Source: Epiperipatus broadwayi (Eukaryota; Onychophora; Udeonychophora; Euonychophora; Peripatidae). Taken from it: 64,000 bases of DNA. Position 1 is the stretch's first letter, and each line of letters begins with the position of its first letter. Shown in pieces: positions 11,987 through 23,700 of this stretch. The notes beneath the pieces are model-generated. The model saw only the letters and a list, made by a program, of their open reading frames with translations. It searched no databases and was not told the origin of the DNA. Made by a program: the position numbers and the translations under genes. The stretch spans positions 4,157,336-4,221,335 of the forward strand of contig JAQFVV010000014.1 in the NCBI GenBank assembly GCA_028023455.1, given 5' to 3'.

Positions 11987-13101
11987 TTATCTCAATATGG
12001 AATTAGTTTGTTGTTGAAAAGGTATTGTGTAAAGCATATGTACTATTTTATCATGACTTTCCCTGGCAATTATATTTGCTTTTATCACATGATCATTATC
12101 TCTTTTAGCATTCTTGGTTTATTTAGATATGAATTATAATTGTTGATATATAGGCCTTGTATTTAAGGTTATCTGAGTTAGGACCTAAATATAATAAATA
12201 ATTAACTTCATTATTTTAAATTATATCTTAGGCATAAATAGAGAATATACATCTCTCTTGTTATTCCTTCATTGTATTTTTAAATAATGTTAATTATTCA
12301 TAAAAATGACACAACTCATAAAATGGATATTGTCATTGTATGAATGCTTTAATACATGAGAGCTTATTAGAATCTAAATTAACAGAAAGTTTCTTTTGAC
12401 CAATTAGATTATTTTTGCCTAACCAAATTTAGTTTTCATAAATCCATTTATAATTTTAAACTTCTGATGGATATTTTTTTAAAAAATAATGTTTTACCAC
12501 TAGATTTGTGAACCTAAAATATATAATATCTTTGTGATTTGTTATTATTTGTTTTCTGATATTTTAGATACACAAATCCAGTGGCTTTCACAAACATTAT
12601 TTTCTTTTAAAAATATCCCTCAGAAGTTTCAAATTACAAACGGATTTATGAAAAATAAATTTGGTTAAGCAAAAATAATCTAATTGGTCAAAAGAAACTT
12701 TCTGTTAATTTAGATTCTAATAAGCTCTCGTGTATTAAAGCATTCCATACAATGATAATATCCATTTTATGAGTTGTGTCATTTTTATGAATAATTAACA
12801 TTATTTAAAAATACAATGAAAGAATAACAAGAGAGATGTATATTCTCTATTTATGCCTAAGATATAATTTAAAATGTTGAAGTTAATTATTTATTATATT
12901 TATGTCCTAACTCGGATAACCTTAAATACAGGGCCTATATATCAACAATTATAATTTATATCTAAATAAACCAAGAATGCTAAAAGAGATAATGATCATG
13001 TGATAAAAACAAATATAATTGCCAAGGAAAGTCATGGTAAAATATTTCACATGCTTTACACAATATCTTTTCAACAACAAACTAATTCCATATTGAAATA
13101 A
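11987..13101. repeat. Large near-palindrome (fold-back element), arms about 540 bases
   Basis: The left arm (11987 to about 12527) reappears inverted at about 12560-13101, with a spacer of about 30 bases. For example, CAATATGGAATTAGTTTGTT near 11993 matches AACAAACTAATTCCATATTG near 13095, and TAGATTTGTG near the centre pairs with CACAAATCCA. Agreement runs nearly the whole length, with scattered substitutions. Open stretches inside (such as 12949-13134 minus) have no domain. It is probably a non-autonomous fold-back transposon or an inverted duplication. Confidence 0.9.
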
Positions 13102-13211
13102 CGGAATAAAGGCAAAGAAAAAGTATGATGGCATAGCTAATAAATAATCACACCTACATTTGAGGAAATAATAAAATAATATAGGATTTTTCCACTAGTC
13201 AAGAAATTAAT

Positions 13212-13547
13212 GAGAATATAATAATCAATGTAAATAAAATTGAAACAAACAACCAATTATTGTTTTTCTGAAGGTTTGTGATGATGGTGTTCTAGCTGTA
13301 TTTTTATATTGGACTATTAAGACATTCAACACACATATTATGGAAATAGTCCAATGTAAAAATACAGCTAGAAACAACCAATTATATTTATAATTATTTA
13401 ATTATCAAACCAGCTTTCATCTCTTATTGAGACATTTTTTAAGATATAAAAAAAGACTCAATAAGGGATGAAACCTGGATTGATAATTAATCAGTTGTAA
13501 ATAAAATTGTTTGTTTGTTTCAATTTTATTTAGATTGATTATTATAT
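13212..13547. repeat. Three-hairpin nested inverted-repeat element
   Basis: Outer arms 13212-13256 and about 13506-13547 are inverted copies (AAATTGAAACAAACAA against TTGTTTGTTTCAATTT). Inside lie two further hairpins. One is 13291-13318 with 13345-13372 (TCTAGCTGTATTTTTATATT and its inverse). The other is about 13397-13433 with 13454-13490 (CATCTCTTATTGAG against CTCAATAAGGGATG). The word AACAACCAATTAT is repeated directly near 13248 and 13373. This multi-branched layout is unlike a simple MITE. Confidence 0.8.
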
Positions 13548-16500
13548 TAACCATATATCTATAACAACATTGTGACCAAATAATTTTTTATGTTGGATAT
13601 TTGACCATTGTATATATAATGATGAGAATGCACATCAGGGACAATACTATTAAAATGTATGCTAGTGAAACAACAATTATAAGAGAGAGGAAAATGCTAC
13701 ATTCTCTTTTAAAATAAGCTATGAAAAATAATTAGACACACACTACAATTTCTTACAATACTGGCAAAAATAAACATTCCTAAATAGAGAGATTTCAGCT
13801 CAATCTCTAACTAAAAATACTATAATGAATGTGAAAGATGATAGATAATAATTAATTGATGCTAAATCTAGCTATATTAAAATTAGACAATAATCAAGCA
13901 ATAAAATAAATAATATAAACATACATATACTTATACTGCATTTAGCATAATAATATATGTTTATAAATAAATAATTCATATGAAAAAGGAAACACATACT
14001 ATTTTAAAATATGCAAATATACACTGATATTCTGAGCACTTTGACAAAAAAATATTAGTAAATAGCATATAGAATTACATAAAATAATATGCATTTAAAA
14101 TAATGATCTTATAAGCAAAAAATATAAACATAAATTAAATATTAACCTTTTACCATTTCAAAATAAAAATTAGATAAGTCCTTCTAGTTCTTCTGCTTTT
14201 TACAATTTAACCATTAAATGAGAACAGCAATAGTTTATTAAGCAACAAAGTTCCATGGACAGCAAAGATAACCAGCACAAATATAGCAATTAAAATATAA
14301 AAATACTTCATGGTTATCCTTAAGTAAAATTCAATAAATTATGCTAACAAATTATAAGTATGACCATTCATAAAGCAGGTTTTCATGGATTAAATAGCAA
14401 ATATTTATTAAATGGTAATAAAATGTTTTTAATATTTAATTTAAGCATTTAAATTTTAATCCTTTAAAACATTTTATTAATTAGCAATAATAAGAGTTGT
14501 ATTGATCAGGAGAAATACTTCTTTTCAAATATCACATTTTATAATTATAATGGTTGTTTTCATAACAATACGAGAAAGAGAGAGAATATAAAGACTTTTA
14601 TACTTAAGTTAAGAAAAGTTCATTGAAATTTAATTTATATATAATATTTTTAAGAAATAATTTAATATTTTAATTTTTAATGTAATTTATTCTAATGTTT
14701 CACAATAGCTAGTAAGCATTTTAAAAATATGTTTCATTGTTTTTCTCTTCTCAGGATCCAAGAAATTGATTTCTTTACTCTGGGGTGGAAATAGTCATAA
14801 GAAACACAACTTCTTTATACTGTTATAGAACAATGAACAACATTTTGTTGTAATAACAGCACAAATAACAGTATATTTGAACAATGCATTATTATTAAAT
14901 TTAATGTTTTCTTGTGGATATGATAATGATTTTACAGATGACTGGTAATATACTTGTCATATATAATTTTTTATTGTTATATGAAATTCAAAGTTCTTTA
15001 CATGAAGTAAATTAATTTCAAATAATATTTTATATGAAACAAGTATTTAAAAAATATATATGATAAAGTTATTTAATATTTTAAAGACATTATTGTTATT
15101 GCTATGTTTCAAATATTTTACAGCAAACTTAAATAAGAAATAGATGTTGAAATTAATAACAGTCTGTACATCATCATAGTAATAATAATAATGTCTCTCA
15201 AAATTTTCCAATGTGCAAAGTTTAAATATTAAAGTTTTAAACATTGTAATATTAACTATTTTTACTAATAAATCTGATTGTAATGAAAATTTATTGTTGT
15301 TTATTCAGATGTGCATAGATAATTTACCTTTTAATTATATATTACTTTAAACTAAAAAAATAAAAAAATAAAATAAAATTACACTGGTTAATTAAACTGA
15401 AGTTTTAAAAAAACAAATGCAATAAAAATGCTTTCAAGAGTGAAGAGAAGGAGTGAAGTGTTTAAAGGGTCTGTGCAGATATCACTTTCACCGATTTATA
15501 GCTCGGATCAGATGACCACTTCAAAATACTGATTATTGACATTTAAACACATGCACCTTTCCCTTTATTGATTTGAATCCACATTCTACTGAAACTAAGG
15601 AAGGTTTCTAACCAAAAATTTAATTAATATTTAACTGTTAAAATAAATTAATATCATTGGTCTAGACAATAAAATTTAAAATATTTCTTATTACAATAAT
15701 TATTTACAAATTTGAACATTAAAAAATTACATAATTGAAATTTACATGGTTTTATAATAAAGATATTATCTATAATATTTAGTACATTCATTTAACATTA
15801 ATTTTAACCTATGAAAGTTGCTCAGAATATATTTTTTTTTAATAATTAGGCATTTAATAAGTATGTTGAAATAAATAAATGTTAAAGTTAAACACTACAT
15901 TTATCCATGCATCCAGGCATTCATTTAACTATTACTTTAAATCCTATCTTTTAGTTGTTATTAGCTTTATTCAATTTTGTATAAATTAATAACTTTAAAT
16001 ATTTAATTATAATATTCTGTGTTAAAATTAAGATTAAATTAATGCATTAAGAATTTAATTTAATTACTAGAAAATCTAAATATAGGGTTTGAACTTGGTT
16101 TTCAAGCTTATGATCAATATTAGTTGTTTAAAACATTCTAGTCATTAAATTATGCTATAAATCAAACTATTAACTTATAAAATACATTACTTAATATTTT
16201 AAGCAAACAACTATTAAAGATTTAAATATGTTAGCATGATAAGCACTATTTAAGACTAAAATATTATAAGTCAAGCTGCCAAAATTATTTCACAGCTACA
16301 TAGGCTACAAAATATTGATTTATTAACTTTTTACATGCAGAATCATAACATCATAAGGCACTAACAAAAATCTATTTAATATAAAAGTAAACTTTATAAT
16401 TTTTAAGACATTTTGGTATAAGGTCCTAGCATTTAACTTCAGGAAAAAGCTAAAGATCACAATATATAATCTGCAGGAGTTATTAACACTTAGTTTTACC

Positions 16501-16855
16501 ATTTATATTTATAATAGTAATAATCAGCCATTAACCTTTTCACTAAAAAAATTCTTTTTTAACAGAAAAGTTTTTTTTATTGGCCCAGTGAATTAAAGTT
16601 TTACAACTTTTGATTGGTCAATTAACAAACTCAGCCATAAATATATATTCATCTTCTAATATTATATTCATTTTAATTTCATTTGTAAAAAGTATAGTAA
16701 TAATTTGTGAGATTATGAAAGTGAACAAAAGTTTTTACAAGAATAAATTTCTATTTATAATTATAAAAATATTTGATAACGGAAGATCTAAAAAGAAAGT
16801 TCGTAACAAATTAGAAAGTGCTACAGATATCATTGATTTCTTTCTCAATTTACAT
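13548..16855. other. AT-rich non-coding stretch, probably intergenic or intronic
   Basis: No coding similarity is found on either strand. A weak inverted repeat lies around 14399-14482 (AATAAAATGTTTT against AAAACATTTTATT). The region may belong to a dynein intron, since the next downstream exon is not in the window. Confidence 0.55.
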
Positions 16856-17255
16856 TAGTATAAAAGTAAAGAATTTTTTATTAAAATCTCACTATTTTTT
16901 TAAAATAATTATATTTTCAGAATATTTACATTATAATATGTAAATAATGCCAGAAAAATACTCTAAATTATTCATTTCTGTTTGAAAATGAAATAAAGAG
17001 CTTGGGGTAATGAAAATTATTGACAGGTGTCAAAATTGTTATTAGTGCTGGCTTTATTTTCAATTGACGTTCGTGTAAAAGTATACAATTTTTTAATAAA
17101 ATCTTACTATTTTTCTAAAATAACTATTTTCAGCATATTTTATAAAAATAATTCATAATATGTACAAAAAATAATTAAAAAAACATTCTAAGACATTTAA
17201 TTTTTGTTTTCAAAGTCAAAACAGAAGTTGGAGTGGTGAAAATTATTGACAGATG
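16856..17255 (+). repeat. Degenerate tandem duplication, period about 210 bases
   Basis: 16860-17033 and about 17073-17255 are diverged copies. Both begin near AAAGTA-AATTTTTTA-TAAAATCT, contain a TTTTCAG segment, and end GTGAAAATTATTGACAG-like (TAATGAAAATTATTGACAGG against GTGAAAATTATTGACAGATG). Confidence 0.65.
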
Positions 17256-17825
17256 CTCTTCTATTGTTCGAAATGTGAACCAACCAATCAGCATTTAGGA
17301 AAGCCTGCCTTCTCCCTTTGTTGTAGCTTCTTATGTCAATATTATTGATTTTTTACTTGTCAAATAATTCTAGTCTGGACAACATTTTATGCTACATTTT
17401 AAGCTTTAAAATAAGCATAAAAACACTACTGCAGCTCAAAAAGTGCCCGTTGTTGAGTGACTTAAAGCTGTGAACATCATGACATGAGAATTTCTCAGAA
17501 ACGTTAAGCTAATGTACATGCACTTTGTGAATTTTTAACTATAAATGAATACTCACACTTCCAAACACAAGATAAAATTTTTGTGAAAAGATAGACTATT
17601 ACAGTTTATAAAAACATCACACTACATAAAATAAATATCTCATTTTGTATCGAGTTTTTCTCTATTACCTTATAATATTATTGATATATACATAAATTAT
17701 ATATAATAAACCATTAAAATATGTCATGAAGTTTATTATTCTCAACTTTTATAATAAAGTACATATACTTAATAGTAATTAAAAAATATTAATATCAATT
17801 TAAAAAACAAAATACAATATAATAC
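17256..17825. other. Non-coding flank downstream of the last visible dynein exon
   Basis: It begins with the donor site of the preceding exon (minus strand). The next coding block expected after stalk coil 2 (AAA5 onset) was not found here or in 1-17255. Confidence 0.6.
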
Positions 17826-18043
17826 CTTATATTTTCGGAACTCAAGCCAGTAATAAGTTTATCAGCAGCATTAAGTCTGCGTAACATAATTTCTGTTTCT
17901 TCTTGAATTGCTTGTCTTTCAGTCATAGCTTGCTCATATTGTTCCTTTAGCATTTCTAGTTCCTTTTCTATCCTTTTTACTTGATTGTTAATATCATTTA
18001 ATTCTTTCATGCTGGTTTGATATTGTTTTTCTAATATAGCTAC
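17826..18043 (-). CDS. DNAH10: Axonemal dynein heavy chain, exon for stalk coil 2 (DNAH10-like)
   Basis: This 218-nt exon is read on the minus strand from an acceptor (ATCAATAG at 18044-18051) to a donor (AG/GTATT at 17825). It enters in phase 0 and leaves after two bases of a codon. It encodes the returning coiled coil (CC2) of the dynein stalk. It starts VAILEKQYQTSMKELNDINN, is a continuous heptad-rich helix, and ends with the family signature NAADKLITGLSSENI just before AAA5. The first codons continue the preceding exon across the join (K-R-E-R then V-A-I-L-E). The ending matches DNAH10 closely from memory; other axonemal paralogues are less similar. No later exon is seen, so the gene stops here in the window by lack of sequence or a long intron. 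Confidence 0.88.
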
Positions 18044-20106
18044 CTATTGATAAAAGCATAAAGTTTTAATTTTAAAATTTCACTTTGTACTTGAAATGAT
18101 AAAAATATATTATTTAATGCACAATAACTATTTATAAATTCTTTAATATAAATATTTTGAAATCATGATAAAAGAATTTTATTAAAAAAAATCTTATATT
18201 CACTCCTTGTTTTAAAACGGTAATGAATTTTCCTAAACCATCTACATATTAATTATTAACAAACACTTCTAACAATAATCTTTTAAAAAATTCCCATTGA
18301 GTGATTATCATGTTTGTTTATGTTATAATTATGTTCAATGTCAAAATGGCATTTTAAAAAACCATTACGGTGTAGAAGATAATGCATTTAATTATTCAAT
18401 GTTGCAATTTAAATTTCACATTCAAATTATAGAGTCATGAAGGGATTCTGGTGGACAATCAAAACCTTCAGCTATTTTGAAAAATACATAATAATAAAAT
18501 ATTACATTTGCATTGTGTAAAGTGCATAGAAGAGAGTATTGGGTATTGTTTATTTATATAAGGATTTTTCTTGTGGGTAATTATTATTTTTTCATTAACA
18601 TTAACTAGCTCTTTGTATTGATTAGTAAAAAGGGGATTTGGTTATTGTTAGATGATTAAAATAAATTCCTGGGCAATTTAATTGATCAGATAAATGCTTA
18701 TGCTTTAATAATAAAAACAAACATACTTATAATGTAAAGGGAAGAATGTCCTTCTGTATTTTATCATTACATATTTAAAATTAATAAGTATTAATAAAAT
18801 ACAGTATCTTAAAAAGTTTGAATAATTCTGGAATGTCATTCTAATGATACAAGTAAAATAATCATACTTCCTGGTGATCACTGAAATATTATACTGATCT
18901 TTTTATGCATTTAGTTGAAGATGCAATTTTCAAAATAACATTACATTGCATAATAATAAATAGAAAATATTAAATATCTCATAAAACTAATTTAAAAAAA
19001 CAATAAAGCTGAAAATATATAATAATTATTATAAAATAAAAATAAAAAATTTAAATATTTTCAAGTTATTAATTTTAAATTCATTTATAAATGTAATTTG
19101 ATGTGTAATATTTAGAATAAAATTTATTTTTATCAATTTAAATTATTATCCATAAAACTTCAAATGAAATGACATTTAGAGAGTACTTATTAATATGCTC
19201 TTTAGCCAAAATAATCTTACAATTTCTGCTAGATTCAAGTCTGTTTACAGATTTTTTTATTAAAAGAAACATTAGATTGTGCAAAAAATTGTTTTCACAC
19301 ATTTATTTAAGAATATCATAGATAAATATATAAAATCAAATATATTACTAATTCAATTTGGCAATTTATTGATACATGACATATGTATACATTGCATGAA
19401 AAAATATAAACAATATATGCATAATTATATGGCCAATTCCTTTTACATAAGTAATATTATAATGTTGTACTGATAAATTTAATTTTTTAATTAAAACTAC
19501 TTTTACTGTCTGAAGAATAAAATTGAAATAATTAATCAAGATAATTTATTTTGATATAACATAAACATGTAATTATTAAAATATACATACTTAAAAGCCT
19601 CTACAGATTTATTTTGAAATTATCCCATAAGAATTCACCATGTTTTTTTTAATAAAAATATTTTATTTAAAATATAATTTTAATGAAAAAACTCATAAAA
19701 AATATAAACTGTATCATTATTTTGACATTTCTATTGGAAACCAGAATAAACTATGTACTACGTCATGTAACACATGAATGTATAATGCCTAGCATTTTTG
19801 CTATACTTTCTCAAGAATAGCAGTGATTAATTTTTACTTAAAATGCTGACAACTTGCTTCCAGCATTGTAAATATAAAGGATGTCTGCTAAAGATAAAAT
19901 GGAAATAATTTATTTGGTATATTATAATTAAACATATTAATTATATGTTGGACTATTTCCATTATCTAATATTAAATATTGAATGTCTTTAAAAAAATCA
20001 AACTTTATTTAAACATTCCAAATGCATTTCAACTATTACTAATAGTTCACAGGTTAATATACAACTCTGTATCTTGAGTAGTATTATTCTCCTGTCTTCT
20101 GACAAT

Positions 20107-20236
20107 ACAAGAATGGGAATAGTACCTGGATCTTTAATTTCATGAATATTGTATTTAAGATAATTCTCGGTTAGTTAGAGTATTATCTTAAATTCAATAT
20201 TCATGAAGCTAAAAGTCCAGATTCAATTCCCATGCC
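20107..20236. repeat. MITE-like hairpin, arms about 52 bases
   Basis: 20112-20165 and 20182-20233 are inverted copies, for example TTCATGAATATTGTATTTAA against TTAAATTCAATATTCATGAA and ATGGGAAT against ATTCCCAT. The loop is about 16 bases. Confidence 0.8.
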
Positions 20237-21296
20237 AATGATGTCACTAATCAATGCAGCAATATCTGAAGAAGAGAGAAAAACAATTGTACTTAAAATG
20301 TGTTATACACTAACTTATGTGCTGTTACTAATAGAAAAGTGCACCAAAATGCCATCTTCACAAACCTTCAGACAAACAATAACTAAATATAGTCTATTAT
20401 AATTTATACAAAATGTTTAACTTATTGCAAAGCAGAATTTCCTATCAAGTGTACTTCTAAGTTCCTAAAGATTGTTTTAAAACTTTAGATTCTTTTCATT
20501 ATATAGGCATTAGTACATTGACTGACTCTTTTTAAGAGCAGTTAGTTATAATAAATAAATGAAAGAAAAAGTTGTTAAATCAAAACTTAGTATTAATCTA
20601 TCCCTATCTTCTCTCAAATATTAATGCTCAAAATTTTTATGAAATTTTAGGGAGTAGAGCTACTTGATTACTTTTTATACTATATATATATATCAAAATT
20701 AACTAAAAATTAATTATGATTTATGAAAGATATTTTTAAGTGAAGAAAAAAAAATTGTTACTGTTGTTTTTTAAATTATATTAAAAATTTATTTCACTGA
20801 TAAAATTGTTTGTTATTATCTTCTTTTATTAAATAAAGATAAGCCAAGATTTGATAAAGTAAATAATCTTACATAAAATTTTAGATTATTAGAATGATTT
20901 TTTTCAATGAAAAGTCTTTGCTCAATCTACCAGGAATTCAAAAGAGGTCATAATAATAATTTGAAGATACCAAGCTGAAGAAATGTGATTAATACTGAAT
21001 TGTGAATAAGTAAATAAATGATATTGGTATTTTAAAAAATTATATGCTGGCTTATAGATTCAAGTTGTCAGTGACCTGATGTTATCCAGGTGTTTTTCAA
21101 GTTAAACTACTATCTCAGATCTGAACAAAAGGACTACTTGAAAATGAATAATCCATTGACCATTACAGTATTTATTAAATAAGTAATTCTATATACACCC
21201 GGGTCTCATTTTATGCAGATTTACTTAATGTGATTTTGAAGTTATGCGATTCATGTTTCTTCATAATATCTTTGTATGCAGTTTTCTTTTGTGTGA

Positions 21297-21428
21297 TAAA
21301 AATTATTAGATCAGAAGTCGAGCTCCGATAATGCACTATTACTTTAAATATTATAAATTTTGCACACACACGTAATATTTAAAGTAATAACGCATTATCG
21401 GAGTTTGACTTTCATCTAATAATTTCAA
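21297..21428. repeat. Hairpin inside the pogo-like element, arms about 50 bases
   Basis: 21300-21353 and 21375-21425 are inverted copies (CTCCGATAATGCACTATTAC against GTAATAACGCATTATCGGAG), with a loop of about 20 bases. Confidence 0.85.
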
Positions 21429-21530
21429 TATTTTCAGCACTTTATAATAGTACTGTAATAGATTTTATGCAATAAAAAAGTTCATAATTTATTAAAATCA
21501 GGATTTTCCCATTTTATACACACACATTAA

Positions 21531-21840
21531 ATTTTACAAGATTATAATGTAAATCTGTTCAAGTGTTATAGATGCCTATACAATATATGTTGTTGTTTTT
21601 GCATTTTAAATCATATTCTATTTTTGCTTTTTTAAAAAAGAGTACATAATCAATTAATCATTTAGTGTCTGCAAGTAATAAATTTTAAAAGACTATAATG
21701 TAAATCTGTTCAAATGTTATAGATGAAAAATACTATGTATATTGTTGTTTTTGCATTTTAAATCACGTTCTATTTTTGCTTTTTATAAAAAGAGTATGTA
21801 ATCAATTAATCATTTAGTGTCTGCAAGTTTATTTTTAAAA
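21531..21840 (+). repeat. Tandem duplication, unit about 155 bases, two copies
   Basis: Both units carry ATAATGTAAATCTGTTCAA, TTGTTGTTTTTGCATTTTAA and CAATTAATCATTTAGTGTCT in the same order, at 21545-21680 and 21695-21830. Confidence 0.9.
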
Positions 21841-21849
21841 GGTGAGTAG

Positions 21850-22057
21850 CAGTGGTGGGCACAATTAAATATGACAATTAAAATCTGATTTTTAATTGTA
21901 ATTAACAATTTAAAAATTATGTATTATGATCTGAAATTAATGTGATGTGAAACGATAGAAGTTGATTTTTAAACGGAATTGAAAATTAAAAAATTAAAGA
22001 CAAAAATAAGAATTTAATTTTTATTTGTTAGTTTTAATTAAATTTTGCCCAACAGTG
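21850..22057. mobile_element. hAT-like MITE (208 bases)
   Basis: The ends CAGTGGTGGGCACAATTAAA and TTAAATTTTGCCCAACAGTG are imperfect inverted repeats of the hAT form (C-A-G-T-G...C-A-C-T-G). The flanks GTGAGTAG (21842-21849) and GTGAGTCA (22058-22065) look like an 8-base target duplication with two changes. There is no coding capacity. Confidence 0.65.
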
Positions 22058-22219
22058 GTGAGTCAGTGTCTTTTTATTATCATAAGTCTAAGTTCTTATT
22101 TTTATGGAAGTAATATAATTTCCTACTTCTTCTTTTCTTATGTATTGATTTCTATTATAATATATCATACCGTTTACACCTTCTTATACACTTTATCAAT
22201 ACTTTTATTTGTTTTATTT

Positions 22220-22275
22220 GTATTACACTAACAGTTTCAACTGTCCTGCAGTCATCATCAGAGCTACAATATTCA
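22220..22275 (-). ncRNA. Hammerhead-ribozyme-like motif in the Penelope-like terminal repeat
   Basis: On the minus strand the core CTGATGA (22255-22261) and GAAA (22235-22238) are both exact. Between them is a short stem II (ACTG/CAGT). Stem III is minimal (AC/GT), and stem I pairing (TTGTA/TACAA) is interrupted. It fits the short-stem-III hammerheads known from Penelope-like elements. Activity is uncertain. Confidence 0.5.
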
Positions 22276-22804
22276 AATATATAATCATATAATTATTTCA
22301 TTTATCACATATTTATATACATAATTAATACACAATATATAAACAAAAATAACTAAAGAAAAATAATTATACATTTTAATATGACCTTTATAAATAATCA
22401 TTTTATTACCTTATTTTCTAAATAATTTTACTAATATTTTATATTAATTTATTTTATAACACTTTATTTTATTTTTTTATTTTTTAAATATTATCTAATG
22501 TAATAATTATAACTTTAAAATTTATTTTATTATTTAATGCATATTATTATCATTTTTCTTATATTATAAAATCAACTCCTAATTTTGGCTTATCTTTGTT
22601 AAATATTTCTACGAATTGACTTTAACCACATTACAAATTATTTATTTATTACAAAAAATTACTTACTTCTTGTTGATTCTATTATCAAAACCCAACTGAC
22701 AAAAAAAATTCAAAAATTTTTTAATTTTTATAACACTCCCTCTATTGTCATTTTGTTTAACTTTTTTTCTTTTAACCTTTTCAAATTCTAATTATTATTA
22801 AGAA

Positions 22805-23700
22805 TTGTTTATAACATTATTGTTTTTATGCCAAAATCTCTATTAAGATTTGGTTTTATACTTTTAATCAAGATTGCTTCTTTAATTTTCCTATCCCTAA
22901 TATTATTTGCATAATTAATCATTTTTATACAATCTTTTTCAAACGTATGACCTGTTTCTAATGAATGCAAATAAATAGATGATCTCTTATCATATTTATG
23001 TTGAATTAATCTGATATAAATTGAGTTCTTTGTTTCCCCCACATAATTAGTTTTTATGTTTTTACTTTTACATGATTTGCATTCAATTTTATATATATGC
23101 CATTTATGTTTTTTTCTACTTTTCTTACATACTTATTATCTAATATATTGAGTATATTCTTCCTTCTTTTATTTACTATCTTAAAATTTATAACATTATT
23201 AAATTTTTTGTTAATTCTAATAATTATTCCATTTATACTTTTTACAATACTGTTATTATAAGTTTTAATACCTATATATTTATTTTTATCTATTTTATTT
23301 TTATTTTTTATACTTACTATCCCATCACTTGTATTAAATTTCTCTTCCAATTTTCTTATATTTTCTTCTATAACTTTTTCTGGATATTCATTATCCCTAA
23401 ACTCTTTAATTATTAATTCTATCTGTCTTCTATAATCTTCCTCATCTGAGCAATAATTCTAAGCTCTATATATTTTTGAATTTATACTACTTATTTTATA
23501 TTTAACATCTATATTTGAATGCCAATTAGTTATATTGCTATCTACATTAGTTTTTTTTATATACAGATATCTCTATCTTGCATTTACCATTTTTATATGA
23601 TTTTTCTAACAAAATATCCAAATACGATAACTTATTTTCATTTTCTTTTTCTACTGTGAATTTTATATTTTTATCTATAAAAAAAAAACAAAAAATAAAT
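22805..23700 (-). pseudogene. Penelope-like RT C-terminus and GIY-YIG endonuclease
   Basis: Minus-strand reading from about 23690 gives K-F-T-V-E-K-E-N-E-N-K-L-S-Y-L-D-I-L, the RT segment after the active site. Then, past two frameshifts, come E-F-R-D-N-E-Y-P and an I-N-G-I-I-I-R thumb-like part. The endonuclease follows: GIYIKLNANH, then GETKNSIYIRLIQHKYDKRS (G-E-T, R-L-x-x-H) and H-S-L-E-T-G-H, ending R-K-I-K-E-A-I-L-I-K and N-L-N-R-D. It is the best-preserved GIY-YIG remnant in the window. The Y-V-G-E-T start is split by a frameshift near 23045. The RT active-site part is missing, so the copy is 5'-truncated. Confidence 0.85.

Noticed and set aside
12949-13134. 61-codon hydrophobic minus-strand frame
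   Set aside because: It lies inside the arm of the large palindrome. There is no family resemblance and the mirrored arm does not preserve it.
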